This document shows positions 30,301 through 37,587 of a stretch of 41,480 nt of DNA, piece by piece. The translations under genes were made by a program, and so were the position numbers. The DNA is from a virus, in the IMG/VR virus record IMGVR_UViG_3300025645_000022, positions 1 to 41,480 of that record; one strand, 5' to 3'. The notes under the pieces were generated by a model that saw only the letters and a list, made by a program, of their open reading frames with translations, was not told the DNA's origin and did not search any database. Positions within the stretch are counted from its first letter, which is position 1. The number at the start of each line of letters is the position of its first letter.

Positions 30301-30681
30301 ATGTGGGATAAATTAGCGGCAATATTTGGGTTTAGCGGTGTAGCCGATTCAGCGTTAAAAATATTGGATAAACTTGCAGGGACAGATTGGACGGCAAAAG
30401 AAAAGGCGCAGTATGTGCTAGACTACCAAAATTCAACTAAGCATCAGAGCCCAGCTAGGCGATTTATTGCTATATGCATAATGGTAGTTTGGGTGATACT
30501 GATTCTATCTTGGCTAGCTGGATCAATGATTGGCAGATTCTATCTTGACGGGACGCTAAACGCTGGCACTGTGTTTGCTGCAGATGTATCCGCATTCGTT
30601 GCGCTTAACATTACGGACCCGTTTAATATTATTCTGGCGTTTTACTTTACCACTCAAATACTGAATGGACTTAAAAAATAG
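30301..30681 (+). CDS. Holin (3TM GTA-type family)
   Basis: 126 aa. Amphipathic N-terminus with 'WTAKEKAQYVLDYQNSTKHQSPARRFIAICIMVVWVILILSWL', characteristic of the GTA_holin_3TM family. Membrane helices at about 55-77 and 98-122. GAGGTG ribosome site, 2 nt after the endolysin stop. Expected to open the inner membrane at lysis time. Confidence 0.82.
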   Translation: MWDKLAAIFGFSGVADSALKILDKLAGTDWTAKEKAQYVLDYQNSTKHQSPARRFIAICIMVVWVILILSWLAGSMIGRFYLDGTLNAGTVFAADVSAFVALNITDPFNIILAFYFTTQILNGLKK

Positions 30682-30714
30682 TGTTACACTAAACTAGCCA
30701 ATAAGGGCGTTGTT

Positions 30715-31284
30715 ATGGAGTATTTATATTTATGGGAAGCGCTGATCAAAAACCTCGCACGAAGCAGCGAAGTACTACTAAGCCAAAACGTAAGTAACTT
30801 TGGTTTTATGGCCGCCTACTTAGTGGCTATTAGATTTGCAAACACAAGACAGTTAAGGCTGTCTTTTTTGTGCCTGATAGCCTGCCTGATAGTTTCTAGG
30901 TCACTAATTTACGATGCGATAAACGGCTGGCAATTACACCTTATTTATTCAATTATTTATCTGTTTGCTGTACCATTAGCAGATAAACTTAAAACAATGT
31001 TAGCGTTGTTTTTAATGGCTTTGTTTAATGGATTAATGATATGGGACGCTTACAACTATGCAACGACTGAAACATGGCTGTATGACAATTACGAATGTAT
31101 TACCGCATGTATCCATGTTGCTATTATTTGCACAGGTGTTAACTGGCGAAACGTTATCGCAAAGCTTGACGATCCCGTTAGCTATATACGCTATTTCATT
31201 ACTAATACAAGCTGTTTTTTGCATAGTGGAGTGTTACTACGCTACAATAAAGAAACAGAAAATTGCGAGAAACGTTCACAATGA
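30715..31284 (+). CDS. Multi-pass membrane protein of the lysis cluster
   Basis: 189 aa with about five membrane helices (around 28-43, 48-65, 74-87, 92-112, 128-142) and a basic C-terminus. AAGGG 7 nt before the ATG. Placed between holin and the coiled-coil membrane protein, so an antiholin, second holin or envelope factor is possible (inference). A different-frame hydrophobic ORF (31058-31297) overlaps its 3' end. Confidence 0.7.
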   Translation: MEYLYLWEALIKNLARSSEVLLSQNVSNFGFMAAYLVAIRFANTRQLRLSFLCLIACLIVSRSLIYDAINGWQLHLIYSIIYLFAVPLADKLKTMLALFLMALFNGLMIWDAYNYATTETWLYDNYECITACIHVAIICTGVNWRNVIAKLDDPVSYIRYFITNTSCFLHSGVLLRYNKETENCEKRSQ

Positions 31285-31652
31285 CAGAAGAAAGTGATGT
31301 TAGAGTATTAGCTCAAAGGGTTCAATACTTACAAAATGAGTTTATAGCTGTGCGTGACGACTTTAAAACTAGTCACGAAAAGCTCAACGTAACCATGGAT
31401 AAGCTTGCTGTTAATATCAATCGTTTGGTCGAGTGCGATATTAAGCGAGATGAGCGCGACCGCTCAAGAGAGCAGCGTGAGAGTGACTACGGAGCTAGAT
31501 TGGTATCTCTTGAAGCTGACACTCTAAAGCTTAAATTGTATGTAGCTGCTGATGAACCAATACGACAGGGCAGAGAGTGGATGATTAGAAGTGTTATTGG
31601 GATTATTGTTGCCGGTTTATTTTATGCTGCATTCACCGTTAACAAGGGATAA
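31281..31652 (+). CDS. Coiled-coil protein with C-terminal membrane anchor (XhlA-like)
   Basis: 123 aa from ATG 31281. Residues 5 to about 90 are coiled coil ('LAQRVQYLQNEFIAVRDDFKTSHEKLNVTMDKLAVNIN...REQRESDYGARLVSLEADTLKLK'). One membrane helix at about 103-119 ('MIRSVIGIIVAGLFYAAFTV') ends the protein. Architecture of hemolysin-XhlA/holin-associated proteins. It is not an i-spanin, whose membrane helix is N-terminal. Last gene of the late operon. Confidence 0.7.
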   Translation: MTEESDVRVLAQRVQYLQNEFIAVRDDFKTSHEKLNVTMDKLAVNINRLVECDIKRDERDRSREQRESDYGARLVSLEADTLKLKLYVAADEPIRQGREWMIRSVIGIIVAGLFYAAFTVNKG

Positions 31653-31675
31653 AAAAAGCCCCACATAGTGAGGCT
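31650..31675 (-). terminator. Terminator of the leftward early operon
   Basis: Read on the minus strand: AGCC-a/c-CAC stem with GTG/GGCT arms (31657-31664 / 31668-31675) followed by seven T. Placed at the meeting point of the late (+) and early (-) operons. Confidence 0.75.
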
Positions 31676-31752
31676 GAAAGAGCAATGGAACGGTGCTTGC
31701 GGACAGCATGCAAAGCAATTGTTACATAGTTAGTTTTATTCTGCAATATTAT

Positions 31753-32289
31753 TTATAATCTGCATGGCATAACAACCACTTCTGCAGTATAACCTTCAAT
31801 TGATGTGATAACAGCTTTTGCCGCTCCATTTTCACCAGAAAGAATAAGCTTAACCGCCTCAAACTTTGGATTAAATATTTTTGCAGCTTTAGCTATATCA
31901 ACAATATAACTAGCGTTAAACCCGATGCTATCACACGGCTTTTGCTCAAGATTTATGACTCTATCAATATCTGGAAATTTACCATCAATAACCTTTGCCA
32001 TGCCAACACCGATGCAGTTAGATTTAGAATCAATATATCTAACTATGCCTTCAACAGTGTCAATCTCAGCGTGAGAATATGTTTTTGTAGGTGACTTGCC
32101 AATATCGATAATTATGTCGTCAGCGATTTTATTATCATGTGACTTTGCTACAAATGCAGTATGACCATTTGTAGAAACTACACGCCCATCAGATTTAAAT
32201 AATATTCTGTTTAGGTAATATCTAACATCGTTTTTAGCCCTAAAGATTAAAGCTGCTTCGAGTATTTGTTTAGCTATTTTAAGTTTCAT
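31753..32289 (-). CDS. Short DNA polymerase III beta-clamp-like protein
   Basis: 178 aa. DnaN-type features: 'RYYLNRILFKSDGRVVSTNGHTAFVAK', 'VIDGKFPDIDRVIN', 'IGFNASYIVDIAKAAKIF' and the terminal 'VVVMPCRL', which mirrors the 'VVMPMRL' end of bacterial beta clamps. Length is half of DnaN (about 366 aa), so only part of the three-domain subunit is present. No phage polymerase is encoded, so it may ring DNA as a higher-order oligomer, or compete with the host clamp (inference). Leader GGACAGCATAAA. Last gene of the early operon. Confidence 0.82.
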   Translation of the reverse strand: MKLKIAKQILEAALIFRAKNDVRYYLNRILFKSDGRVVSTNGHTAFVAKSHDNKIADDIIIDIGKSPTKTYSHAEIDTVEGIVRYIDSKSNCIGVGMAKVIDGKFPDIDRVINLEQKPCDSIGFNASYIVDIAKAAKIFNPKFEAVKLILSGENGAAKAVITSIEGYTAEVVVMPCRL

Positions 32290-32307
32290 TTTATGCTGTC
32301 CTTTTTA

Positions 32308-32463
32308 TTATCTACGTTTTGGTATTTCGATTAAATGCTTCTTTTCAACATATTGCACTTCGTCATTGTTATTGCGTAAAGCTACGTTGAAGCTATTTTC
32401 TGACAATGCCTTGTAAGGTTTGCCAACTGTAAAATTACGCATTGGCCAGTTTATTTCCCACAT
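32308..32463 (-). CDS. Small hypothetical protein
   Basis: 51 aa beginning MWEINWPMRNFTVGKPYKAL, ending 'KKHLIEIPKRR'. Small beta domain ('FTVGKPYKALSENSFNVALRNNNDEVQYVEKKHL') resembling a little SH3-like fold. Start lies 13 nt inside the previous gene; GTGAG upstream. Tight overlap supports it. Confidence 0.6.
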   Translation of the reverse strand: MWEINWPMRNFTVGKPYKALSENSFNVALRNNNDEVQYVEKKHLIEIPKRR

Positions 32464-32762
32464 GACTCACCCCTTGCCTTGGTTAGCAGATCAATTATTG
32501 GTCCAGTTTTTATAATACCTTCAAGACAAAGAAAGCTTTTTAGCATCTCATACATTTCTGGTGCTGCTGCGATTAGGTGTGCGTTAGCCTCTGCTTTTGG
32601 GTTGTTTGTGCAATCACGGTTGTCCGTGTCTGTGTCTGTGGATACTCCTATGCACAGGTACTCATCATGCCTTATGTTAGTAAACCTGTCACCGATATAC
32701 ACTTCGATTGATCCAGCTGAATTTTCACATACTTTCCACGGCCCCTTAGTGAACTGTTCCAT
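32451..32762 (-). CDS. Phage protein with 'AEANAHLIAAAPEMYE' motif
   Basis: 103 aa. N-terminus 'FTKGPWKVCENSAGSIEVYIGD' and the middle 'NNPKAEANAHLIAAAPEMYEMLKSFL' define a very common but uncharacterised phage early family. 'VSTDTDTDNRDC' in between is a short acidic repeat, encoded by a CTGTGT tandem. Begins one base after the upstream HTH-like gene. Function unknown. Confidence 0.75.
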   Translation of the reverse strand: MEQFTKGPWKVCENSAGSIEVYIGDRFTNIRHDEYLCIGVSTDTDTDNRDCTNNPKAEANAHLIAAAPEMYEMLKSFLCLEGIIKTGPIIDLLTKARGESCGK

Positions 32763-32763
32763 A

Positions 32764-32988
32764 TTAAAAAGCCTCTTTGATTGCGTCTAGCGCTTTGTTA
32801 ATTGCATGACATTCATCTTCACTGATGTTTGCTTCGAATCGGTACGACTTCTTGCCTTGACTAGCGATTGAACCTAAGCGGAAGCTATTCACTCCAGTTT
32901 CACGCACTAGGTGAGTCATCTTAACGCCTGCTGCACATGCATTACGCACACGCTCGGTTGTATCTTTGTATAACTGTGAATCTTTCAT
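32764..32988 (-). CDS. Small helix-turn-helix-like DNA-binding protein
   Basis: 74 aa. 'LYKDTTERVRNACAAGVKMTHLVRETGVNSFRLGSIASQGK' reads as two helices plus a turn-helix typical of small phage regulators, followed by 'ISEDECHAINKALDAIKEA'. AGGG upstream of the ATG, own promoter at 33019-33047. Probably regulates the last genes of the early operon (inference). Confidence 0.65.
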   Translation of the reverse strand: MKDSQLYKDTTERVRNACAAGVKMTHLVRETGVNSFRLGSIASQGKKSYRFEANISEDECHAINKALDAIKEAF

Positions 32989-33018
32989 GGTTTACCCTAA
33001 ATTATTATCGACACAGAA

Positions 33019-33047
33019 ATCATATATAAAAAATAAGTTGATAGCAA
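33019..33047 (-). promoter_or_regulatory. Internal early promoter (TTGCTA-17-TATGAT)
   Basis: Minus strand: -35 TTGCTA 33047-33042, 17-bp spacer, -10 TATGAT 33024-33019. It lies in the only clear gap of this part of the operon, before the HTH-like gene. Confidence 0.5.
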
Positions 33048-33058
33048 TATAAATATAG

Positions 33059-33505
33059 TTAAAAGAACGAATATAATTTATCTAAAATAACCTGGTCTGT
33101 CGTGTTATTGAATACGTTTTTAATTGCCGCGTTAATCAATGCCGAATATACAGCCTCAAATTCATCTTGATTCATATTGCCATAAGCCAACGAGTGAGCT
33201 TCTACTCGCAAACCGCCATCGATTGATATGGTTGTATCAAAATAACCAGCAAGTACCGTCAAATGCTTTCTGAACGTGTTTAGCTGTGCGTATTCGTCCA
33301 TGTTTTCAAGTCCTGCTTGATTAGCTGACCAATATTGAAAGCAGAAGTTAAAAAAACTAAAAACTAATCGATGGAATTGCGGGTTTCGAGTTAGCTTAAT
33401 TTCAACAGTGTACTGCTCGCCATTCTTGAATCGCTTAATCCTGCCCGATTCAAGGTCGGATGCTGGCGCATAACCGCCAGCATGTTTTATCATTTCGATC
33501 TTCAC
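33059..33505 (-). CDS. DUF1367 family protein
   Basis: 148 aa from GTG 33505 (GTGA overlap with the methyltransferase stop). 'GGYAPASDLESGRIKRFKNGEQYTVEIKLTRNPQFHRLVFSFFNFCFQYW' is the conserved DUF1367 block of lambdoid ninB-region proteins; the C-terminal helical part follows. In lambdoid phages such genes accompany recombination and replication functions; biochemical role unknown. ATG 33493 would remove the conserved first residues. Confidence 0.82.
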   Translation of the reverse strand: MKIEMIKHAGGYAPASDLESGRIKRFKNGEQYTVEIKLTRNPQFHRLVFSFFNFCFQYWSANQAGLENMDEYAQLNTFRKHLTVLAGYFDTTISIDGGLRVEAHSLAYGNMNQDEFEAVYSALINAAIKNVFNNTTDQVILDKLYSFF

Positions 33506-34485
33506 GCTTCGTTAATCCGCTTAGTTGCTATTTCAAAGTATTTGGCTAACTTCTCAATGCCTATAAATTTACGACCAGTGTTAACGCAAGCAACACCAGT
33601 TGAACCACTGCCCATCGTCATGTCAACAACCAAGTTTCCTTCGTTGCTGTAAGTCTTGATTAAATCCTCAAGTAGCAATACAGGCTTTTGTGTTGGGTGG
33701 TGTCCGTCATAATCCTTTTTGTATTTTAAAATATTGCTTTTGTATTTTTTACCTTCCCATAAATTAAAGGTGCTTGGATATTTTTCGTTTAATTCTTGCT
33801 TTAATTTTTTCCTGTGGTTTAAGTAAGTTTTTTTTAATTCAGCGTAACTCTTTAAAAACTCAATACCATTATCAGATAAAAAAGTAAATAGTTTTTCATC
33901 CATTAAGTCAAATCTTGTATTATTATTTCCAAACTTAATTGCTAAATGTGCTTTTACACTCCTATCGTCTTTATATCTCCCCTCTTTTTTAATTAATTCA
34001 AATATTTTATTTTCTCCGTACTTGTTTAGTATGTTGTAAAAATACTCTCTTAATTCGCTTTTATCATCCGTATCCCATTTATCATTCCTTTTACTAAAAA
34101 CTAAAACATCTTCATAATAATTTAACGGAGCTTTCTTTGCTGTTAGTGCATTAGCAAAATGATCTTTCTCCCATATCATCGAATAATTAAAAGGCAAGTT
34201 AGGAATAGCCTTGTGGATTAGCTTATAAGTAAATGGATGCTGAGCAAATAAAACCATTTTACCATTCTTGCGTAAAATCCTGTTTGATTCTTGCATGATT
34301 AAATCGGTATCAATAACACTATCCCATTCAGTTTTGCCTTTCATTCCATGCTTTATTGAATCGCTTTCAGCAATCCCCTTAACTGTACCATACGGCAAAT
34401 CACAAACAATAAGATCCACACTACCGTTTTCAATCTCTTTCATTCTCTCAAGGCAATCTCCATGTAACAAAGTAATATTTTCCAT
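33502..34485 (-). CDS. DNA methyltransferase, beta class (N6-adenine or N4-cytosine)
   Basis: 327 aa from ATG 34485 with GGAG 7 nt upstream. Catalytic motif IV DLPYG (29-33) precedes the SAM-binding motif I 'DMTMGSGSTG' (288-297), the order of beta-class enzymes (PF01555). 'HHPTQKP' precedes motif I as in the family. Residues about 140-255 are a Lys/Asn-rich target-recognition insert whose DNA is clearly more AT-rich than its surroundings, suggesting exchange of the specificity region. Together with the Dam-like enzyme it likely protects phage DNA from restriction. Confidence 0.9.
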   Translation of the reverse strand: MENITLLHGDCLERMKEIENGSVDLIVCDLPYGTVKGIAESDSIKHGMKGKTEWDSVIDTDLIMQESNRILRKNGKMVLFAQHPFTYKLIHKAIPNLPFNYSMIWEKDHFANALTAKKAPLNYYEDVLVFSKRNDKWDTDDKSELREYFYNILNKYGENKIFELIKKEGRYKDDRSVKAHLAIKFGNNNTRFDLMDEKLFTFLSDNGIEFLKSYAELKKTYLNHRKKLKQELNEKYPSTFNLWEGKKYKSNILKYKKDYDGHHPTQKPVLLLEDLIKTYSNEGNLVVDMTMGSGSTGVACVNTGRKFIGIEKLAKYFEIATKRINEA

Positions 34486-34486
34486 T

Positions 34487-34723
34487 CTAAACTCCAATTT
34501 TATTAATTTTAAAAGCACGACTAGCCATCGCAAACACATCGCTTACTTCTTCCGACTTGCTTCTAGCCTCTACTGAATTACCGTTACATAATGCACAGCA
34601 TCTAGTTTCAGTGAATTTAAGTGTTGAGCCACACTTGCAAGCTTTACCATGATATGTCTTGTCACCTTTTAGCTTCGCTAGCTTAATCAGTGACATTCCC
34701 TTTTTGCTTCCATGACCGGTCAT
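34487..34723 (-). CDS. Small zinc-binding protein (second of a tandem pair)
   Basis: 78 aa. 'CKCGSTLKFTETRCCALCN' gives CxCG...CCxxC metal-ligand spacing. It resembles 'CNTCGSKLRMACDRYHCVQCH' in the upstream neighbour, so the two are probably diverged duplicates. ATG overlaps the previous stop (ATGA) with AGGAA upstream. Treble-clef or zinc-ribbon DNA binding is likely; function unknown. Confidence 0.7.
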   Translation of the reverse strand: MTGHGSKKGMSLIKLAKLKGDKTYHGKACKCGSTLKFTETRCCALCNGNSVEARSKSEEVSDVFAMASRAFKINKIGV

Positions 34724-34965
34724 CGCTTAGATTCCTTTAAGTGTTTTAAGTATTCAGCATTTTTAGCAACCCAATGACGAGTTTTGTTATCGCGATCAAT
34801 GCTATTAATTCTGCCATATTCTCTAGATCGCTTTCTATGGCACTGAACGCAATGATACCGATCACATGCCATTCTTAACTTGCTTCCACACGTATTGCAT
34901 GGAGTACCTAAAAACGTACTATGTCCGCACTGAATAGCTAAATCTCGTAACATTGCATTACTCAT
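34720..34965 (-). CDS. Small zinc-binding protein (first of a tandem pair)
   Basis: 81 aa. Two CxxC pairs ('PCNTCGSKLRMACDRYHCVQCHRKRSREYG') followed by basic helices, like the zinc-binding half of recombination endonuclease VII or HNH proteins, but without a catalytic part. Leader AAAGGGCAGCAGC belongs to the recurring GGACAGC-type start context. Confidence 0.72.
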   Translation of the reverse strand: MSNAMLRDLAIQCGHSTFLGTPCNTCGSKLRMACDRYHCVQCHRKRSREYGRINSIDRDNKTRHWVAKNAEYLKHLKESKR

Positions 34966-34976
34966 GCTGCTGCCCT

Positions 34977-35144
34977 TTATTCCGGTTTAAGTACGGTCTT
35001 TGATTTAATCCAAACCTGACCAGTTTCATCTACTATCGCGCCTGCATCTACTAGCCTGTGAAGCTGAAACGCTTTCACCTCGTGATGCTTTGCTGCGGCA
35101 TAGGTTGATTTGTGTTTTGATAAATACTGTTTAATTGGTTTCAT
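34977..35144 (-). CDS. Small Cro-like HTH candidate
   Basis: 55 aa beginning MKPIKQYLSKHKSTYAAAKH. 'TYAAAKHHEVKAFQLHRLVDAGAIVDETGQVWIKSKTVLK' has the pattern of tiny phage helix-turn-helix proteins: helix, turn, recognition helix 'AFQLHRLVDAG', then a beta hairpin. AAGGATCGCA before the ATG. Too short for ordinary gene callers, but codon pattern and spacing fit the operon. Confidence 0.6.
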   Translation of the reverse strand: MKPIKQYLSKHKSTYAAAKHHEVKAFQLHRLVDAGAIVDETGQVWIKSKTVLKPE

Positions 35145-35157
35145 TGCGATCCTTATT

Positions 35158-35175
35158 GCGCCCGGTTAAGGGCGC
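35158..35175 (-). other. Strong intergenic hairpin in the early operon
   Basis: Perfect GCGCCC (35158-35163) / GGGCGC (35170-35175) with a 6-nt loop, between the 87-aa and 55-aa genes. No T run on either strand, so it is probably a partial attenuator or RNA-cleavage site. Confidence 0.5.
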
Positions 35176-35182
35176 GTTACTA

Positions 35183-35446
35183 TTAACCTTTGATTTGCGA
35201 AAGCATGTACTGGTCAAATGCACTCTTTTTCTCTTGATTGGTTAAAAGCGTCATGCAGAATGAAGAAAACTTTTTAACCTCTGCTGCGACATAAGCCTTA
35301 ATAGTGTTAACTCTATCTTGCTCACTCATTTCAACAACGTGATCTGTCATTCCATCTTTAATGATTGAGTCGGTAACCATTCTAAGCAGGCTATTAACAT
35401 CGTTTTCTGTAACATTCATTGATTTAGCTAGTGTTGATACGTTCAT
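35183..35446 (-). CDS. Hypothetical helical protein
   Basis: 87 aa, all-helical: 'LAKSMNVTENDVNSLLRMVTDSIIKDG' and 'EMSEQDRVNTIKAYVAAEVKKFSSFCMTLL'. Begins after its own promoter at 35489-35516 with ribosome site AAAGG. It looks like a small oligomerising or DNA-associated protein; no family recognised. Confidence 0.68.
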   Translation of the reverse strand: MNVSTLAKSMNVTENDVNSLLRMVTDSIIKDGMTDHVVEMSEQDRVNTIKAYVAAEVKKFSSFCMTLLTNQEKKSAFDQYMLSQIKG

Positions 35447-35488
35447 GGTATTGGCCTTTTTAGTTGGTGCGTTTTGTTTCGATAACTA

Positions 35489-35516
35489 ATCATATCAAAT
35501 ACGTTACTATAGTCAA
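35489..35516 (-). promoter_or_regulatory. Internal early promoter after the helicase gene (TTGACT-16-TATGAT)
   Basis: Minus strand: -35 TTGACT 35516-35511, 16-bp spacer, -10 TATGAT 35494-35489. Both boxes are identical to those of the main leftward early promoter at 39972-40001. Confidence 0.7.
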
Positions 35517-35558
35517 CACTTATTTGTGATTAATTACCAACCATCACCAGTTATTAAG

Positions 35559-36962
35559 TTAATCGCGTCCGTACTTCTTCCCGGCAAATCTACTTTTTGC
35601 CTGCTCAGCTTCCGAGTCGTTAACATCGCTTGCTTCTTTGAATTGCGCTGCAGAGTCTCTAAAATGTCCACCACTAAACTCTAAGCAAGCTGACCCGGTA
35701 GCGCCCTGCCTTACCTTGGCAAAGATAACCTTTGATAACTGGAAGTTTGGCTGTGACTGATTATCTTTATTAGGGCAATGTAGAAATATTATTTTATCTG
35801 CATCTTTTTCAATCTGTCCGCTTTCAGCAAGGTCTGACGGTCTTGGCTCCCGGTCGTGCTTTTCGCATTCCCGGTTAAGTTGCGCTAATGATGTTATTGG
35901 CAGCTTAAAATCCTTTGCCATTTCTTTGAGGCCGCGAGATACGTTTGAAACTTCTTCTACTCGTGACTTTGCTGCAGGATCTTTTATTAACTGCAGGTAA
36001 TCAATCATCACCATATCAATTTTACCGGTCTTGCGTTCAGTGTCTTTGATAACCTGTCGCATCTTGCTTAGCGTGATACCTGGTTCATCGTGTAGCGATA
36101 TTCTAGCAGGGTGTAACTTAGAAAGCGCTGATGCAACCATTGACCAACCACCAGAACCATAACGGCTATTGGTTAAAGCATCTGCACTATCAAGCAGTGA
36201 CACTGGCAGGTTTGCATCTAATGCCACAAGGCGATCCATAATTTCATTGTTCTGCATTTCAAGAGAGAATATTAAAATGTTTTTATTCTGATGCACTGCA
36301 GCATTAAAAGCCCAAGCACATGCAAACTCTGTCTTACCTTGGCCAGGTCTTGCAGAAACAATAACCAAGTTACCTGGTAAAACCCGACCAATTAGTCGAT
36401 CGCAATCTTCAAATCCGGTGCGAATGCCTAGCTCACCGTCACGCGCCTCAAGATTGTCAGCAAAGCATTCTACTAGCTCGGATACTTGTTGCGTCTGGTA
36501 TGTAGCTCCAGAGTCGCGCAGCTTAGATATAATTTCCTCTACACTGTTAACGATCTCATCAACATCGGTACCACTTTCGATTGCATTGCCTATTGAGTAC
36601 ATAGATTGCTGAGTTAATCGCAGCTTGTATGACTTAATAAGCTTCTTAACGTGCGCAGCAATAGAGAATCCTTTCATGCTGCTATGCCATAGCTCAAGGA
36701 TGCGGTTCAATTGCATATCGTGAGGGATTACGTTGCGCTTAATCAGCATTCTTTCAACGCAGTCATTAACGTGCATCACATCAATATCTTCTGCTTTGTC
36801 AGTAATAGATCTGCAGGCAATAAACACATCACGCAATAACGGTACCGTAAACGCTTCGTTTGGTATCGTGTTCATAGCTTCAACATTTGTTATCGTTGCA
36901 CCGTCTTTCATAAATGAGCCAAGAATAAATTCCTGCGAGGCCACCGCATCTAAATCAATCAT
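35559..36962 (-). CDS. Replicative DNA helicase, DnaB-like
   Basis: 467 aa. N-terminal DnaB domain (1-105: 'ASQEFILGSFMKDG', 'HVKKLIKSYKLR'), linker, then RecA-type ATPase: Walker A ARPGQGKT (204-211), 'FSLEMQNNEIMDRL', Walker B 'MVMIDYLQLI' (D321), 'LAQLNRECE' and 'SDLAESGQIEKDADKIIFL'. Hexameric 5'-3' helicase unwinding the fork. Follows the O-like initiator by one base; the initiator presumably loads this phage helicase directly. Confidence 0.95.
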   Translation of the reverse strand: MIDLDAVASQEFILGSFMKDGATITNVEAMNTIPNEAFTVPLLRDVFIACRSITDKAEDIDVMHVNDCVERMLIKRNVIPHDMQLNRILELWHSSMKGFSIAAHVKKLIKSYKLRLTQQSMYSIGNAIESGTDVDEIVNSVEEIISKLRDSGATYQTQQVSELVECFADNLEARDGELGIRTGFEDCDRLIGRVLPGNLVIVSARPGQGKTEFACAWAFNAAVHQNKNILIFSLEMQNNEIMDRLVALDANLPVSLLDSADALTNSRYGSGGWSMVASALSKLHPARISLHDEPGITLSKMRQVIKDTERKTGKIDMVMIDYLQLIKDPAAKSRVEEVSNVSRGLKEMAKDFKLPITSLAQLNRECEKHDREPRPSDLAESGQIEKDADKIIFLHCPNKDNQSQPNFQLSKVIFAKVRQGATGSACLEFSGGHFRDSAAQFKEASDVNDSEAEQAKSRFAGKKYGRD

Positions 36963-36963
36963 C

Positions 36964-37587
36964 TTACTTACTCCATTTCTCTGCGTTATTCATCCCGGTT
37001 CGCCATGCTGCAGTCCAATCTTTGTATCTATTGCCTTTAGCTTTCATAGCATCAACCCACTGGTCTGTTGCCTTTTCAATATTAATACTTTTAAAGCCTT
37101 GGTCAAAAAACCAATCTATCATCTTTTCTGTGATCTCAAAGTCATTAGGGAACCCTGTAACCCCTCTTGTTTTCTTAAGGTCTTTTTTAGTCGCGGGTAT
37201 ACTTTCAGGAGAAGTGTTAGGAACACTGTTAGGATCGTGTGACAACTTGTCACTTACATGGTGACAACTTGTCACCTCAGCATGACAGCCTGTCACCTCA
37301 GAGTGTCGTAAGTGACAGATTGTCACCCCCATTTCATCACCAACTAAAGTGTAAAGTGAAGGACGGTTAGCCCTTCTTTCTACCTTTAAAATATTCATAG
37401 ACTCAAGATTTTGTATTTTACGCATAAAATTACGCTCGCTCATATCGCAAGCTGCAGCCATTTTTGATATTGAGTAATAGCTAAACCCATTGTCATCAGC
37501 ATTATTTGCAAGCTGAAGCAATGCTAGTTTTGTTGACGCATCATTAACAGGCGTATCCCATGCAAGGAATGTATATTTTGCCGACAT
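36964..37587 (-). CDS. Replication initiator with winged helix (lambda O/DnaT-like), carrying the origin
   Basis: 207 aa from ATG 37587 (TAATG overlap; GGAG 8 nt upstream). N-terminal winged helix-turn-helix ('WDTPVNDASTKLALLQLANNADDNGFSYYSISKMAAACDMSERNFMRKIQNLESMNILKV', helix_turn_helix_18/36 type). Flexible middle encoded by four DNA iterons, giving repeated 'VTxCH' peptides. C-terminal helicase-loader-like part ('DFEITEKMIDWFFDQGF...YKDWTAAWRTGMNNAEKW'), as in DnaT/lambda-O-type loaders. Recognises the iterons and brings in the DnaB-like helicase encoded next. Confidence 0.88.
   Translation of the reverse strand: MSAKYTFLAWDTPVNDASTKLALLQLANNADDNGFSYYSISKMAAACDMSERNFMRKIQNLESMNILKVERRANRPSLYTLVGDEMGVTICHLRHSEVTGCHAEVTSCHHVSDKLSHDPNSVPNTSPESIPATKKDLKKTRGVTGFPNDFEITEKMIDWFFDQGFKSINIEKATDQWVDAMKAKGNRYKDWTAAWRTGMNNAEKWSK
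37239..37326. repeat. Four palindromic iterons: probable replication origin
   Basis: Copies of (G/A)TGACA-NNN-TGTCAC at 37239-37253, 37261-37275, 37282-37296 and 37312-37326. Each is a 15-bp palindrome with a 3-bp centre (ACT, ACT, GCC, GAT). Starts are 22, 21 and 30 bp apart, about two, two and three helical turns. On the downstream side in the gene's direction lie a TGTTAGGA direct pair and an A-rich run (about 37150-37200), the layout of lambda ori inside gene O. Confidence 0.85.

Noticed and set aside
31690-31745. Short plus-strand ORF (16 codons) after GGACAGCATG
   Set aside because: The start context matches the recurring leader, but the peptide is tiny, low-complexity and lies in the tail of the opposite operon.
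32620-32641. CTGTGT tandem repeat as a regulatory repeat
   Set aside because: It lies inside a gene and simply encodes the acidic STDTDTD stretch; too short to call a functional repeat.
37239-37326. CRISPR-like array
   Set aside because: The repeats are palindromic, only 15 bp, with 6-15 bp gaps and inside an initiator gene; this is an iteron origin, not spacers.
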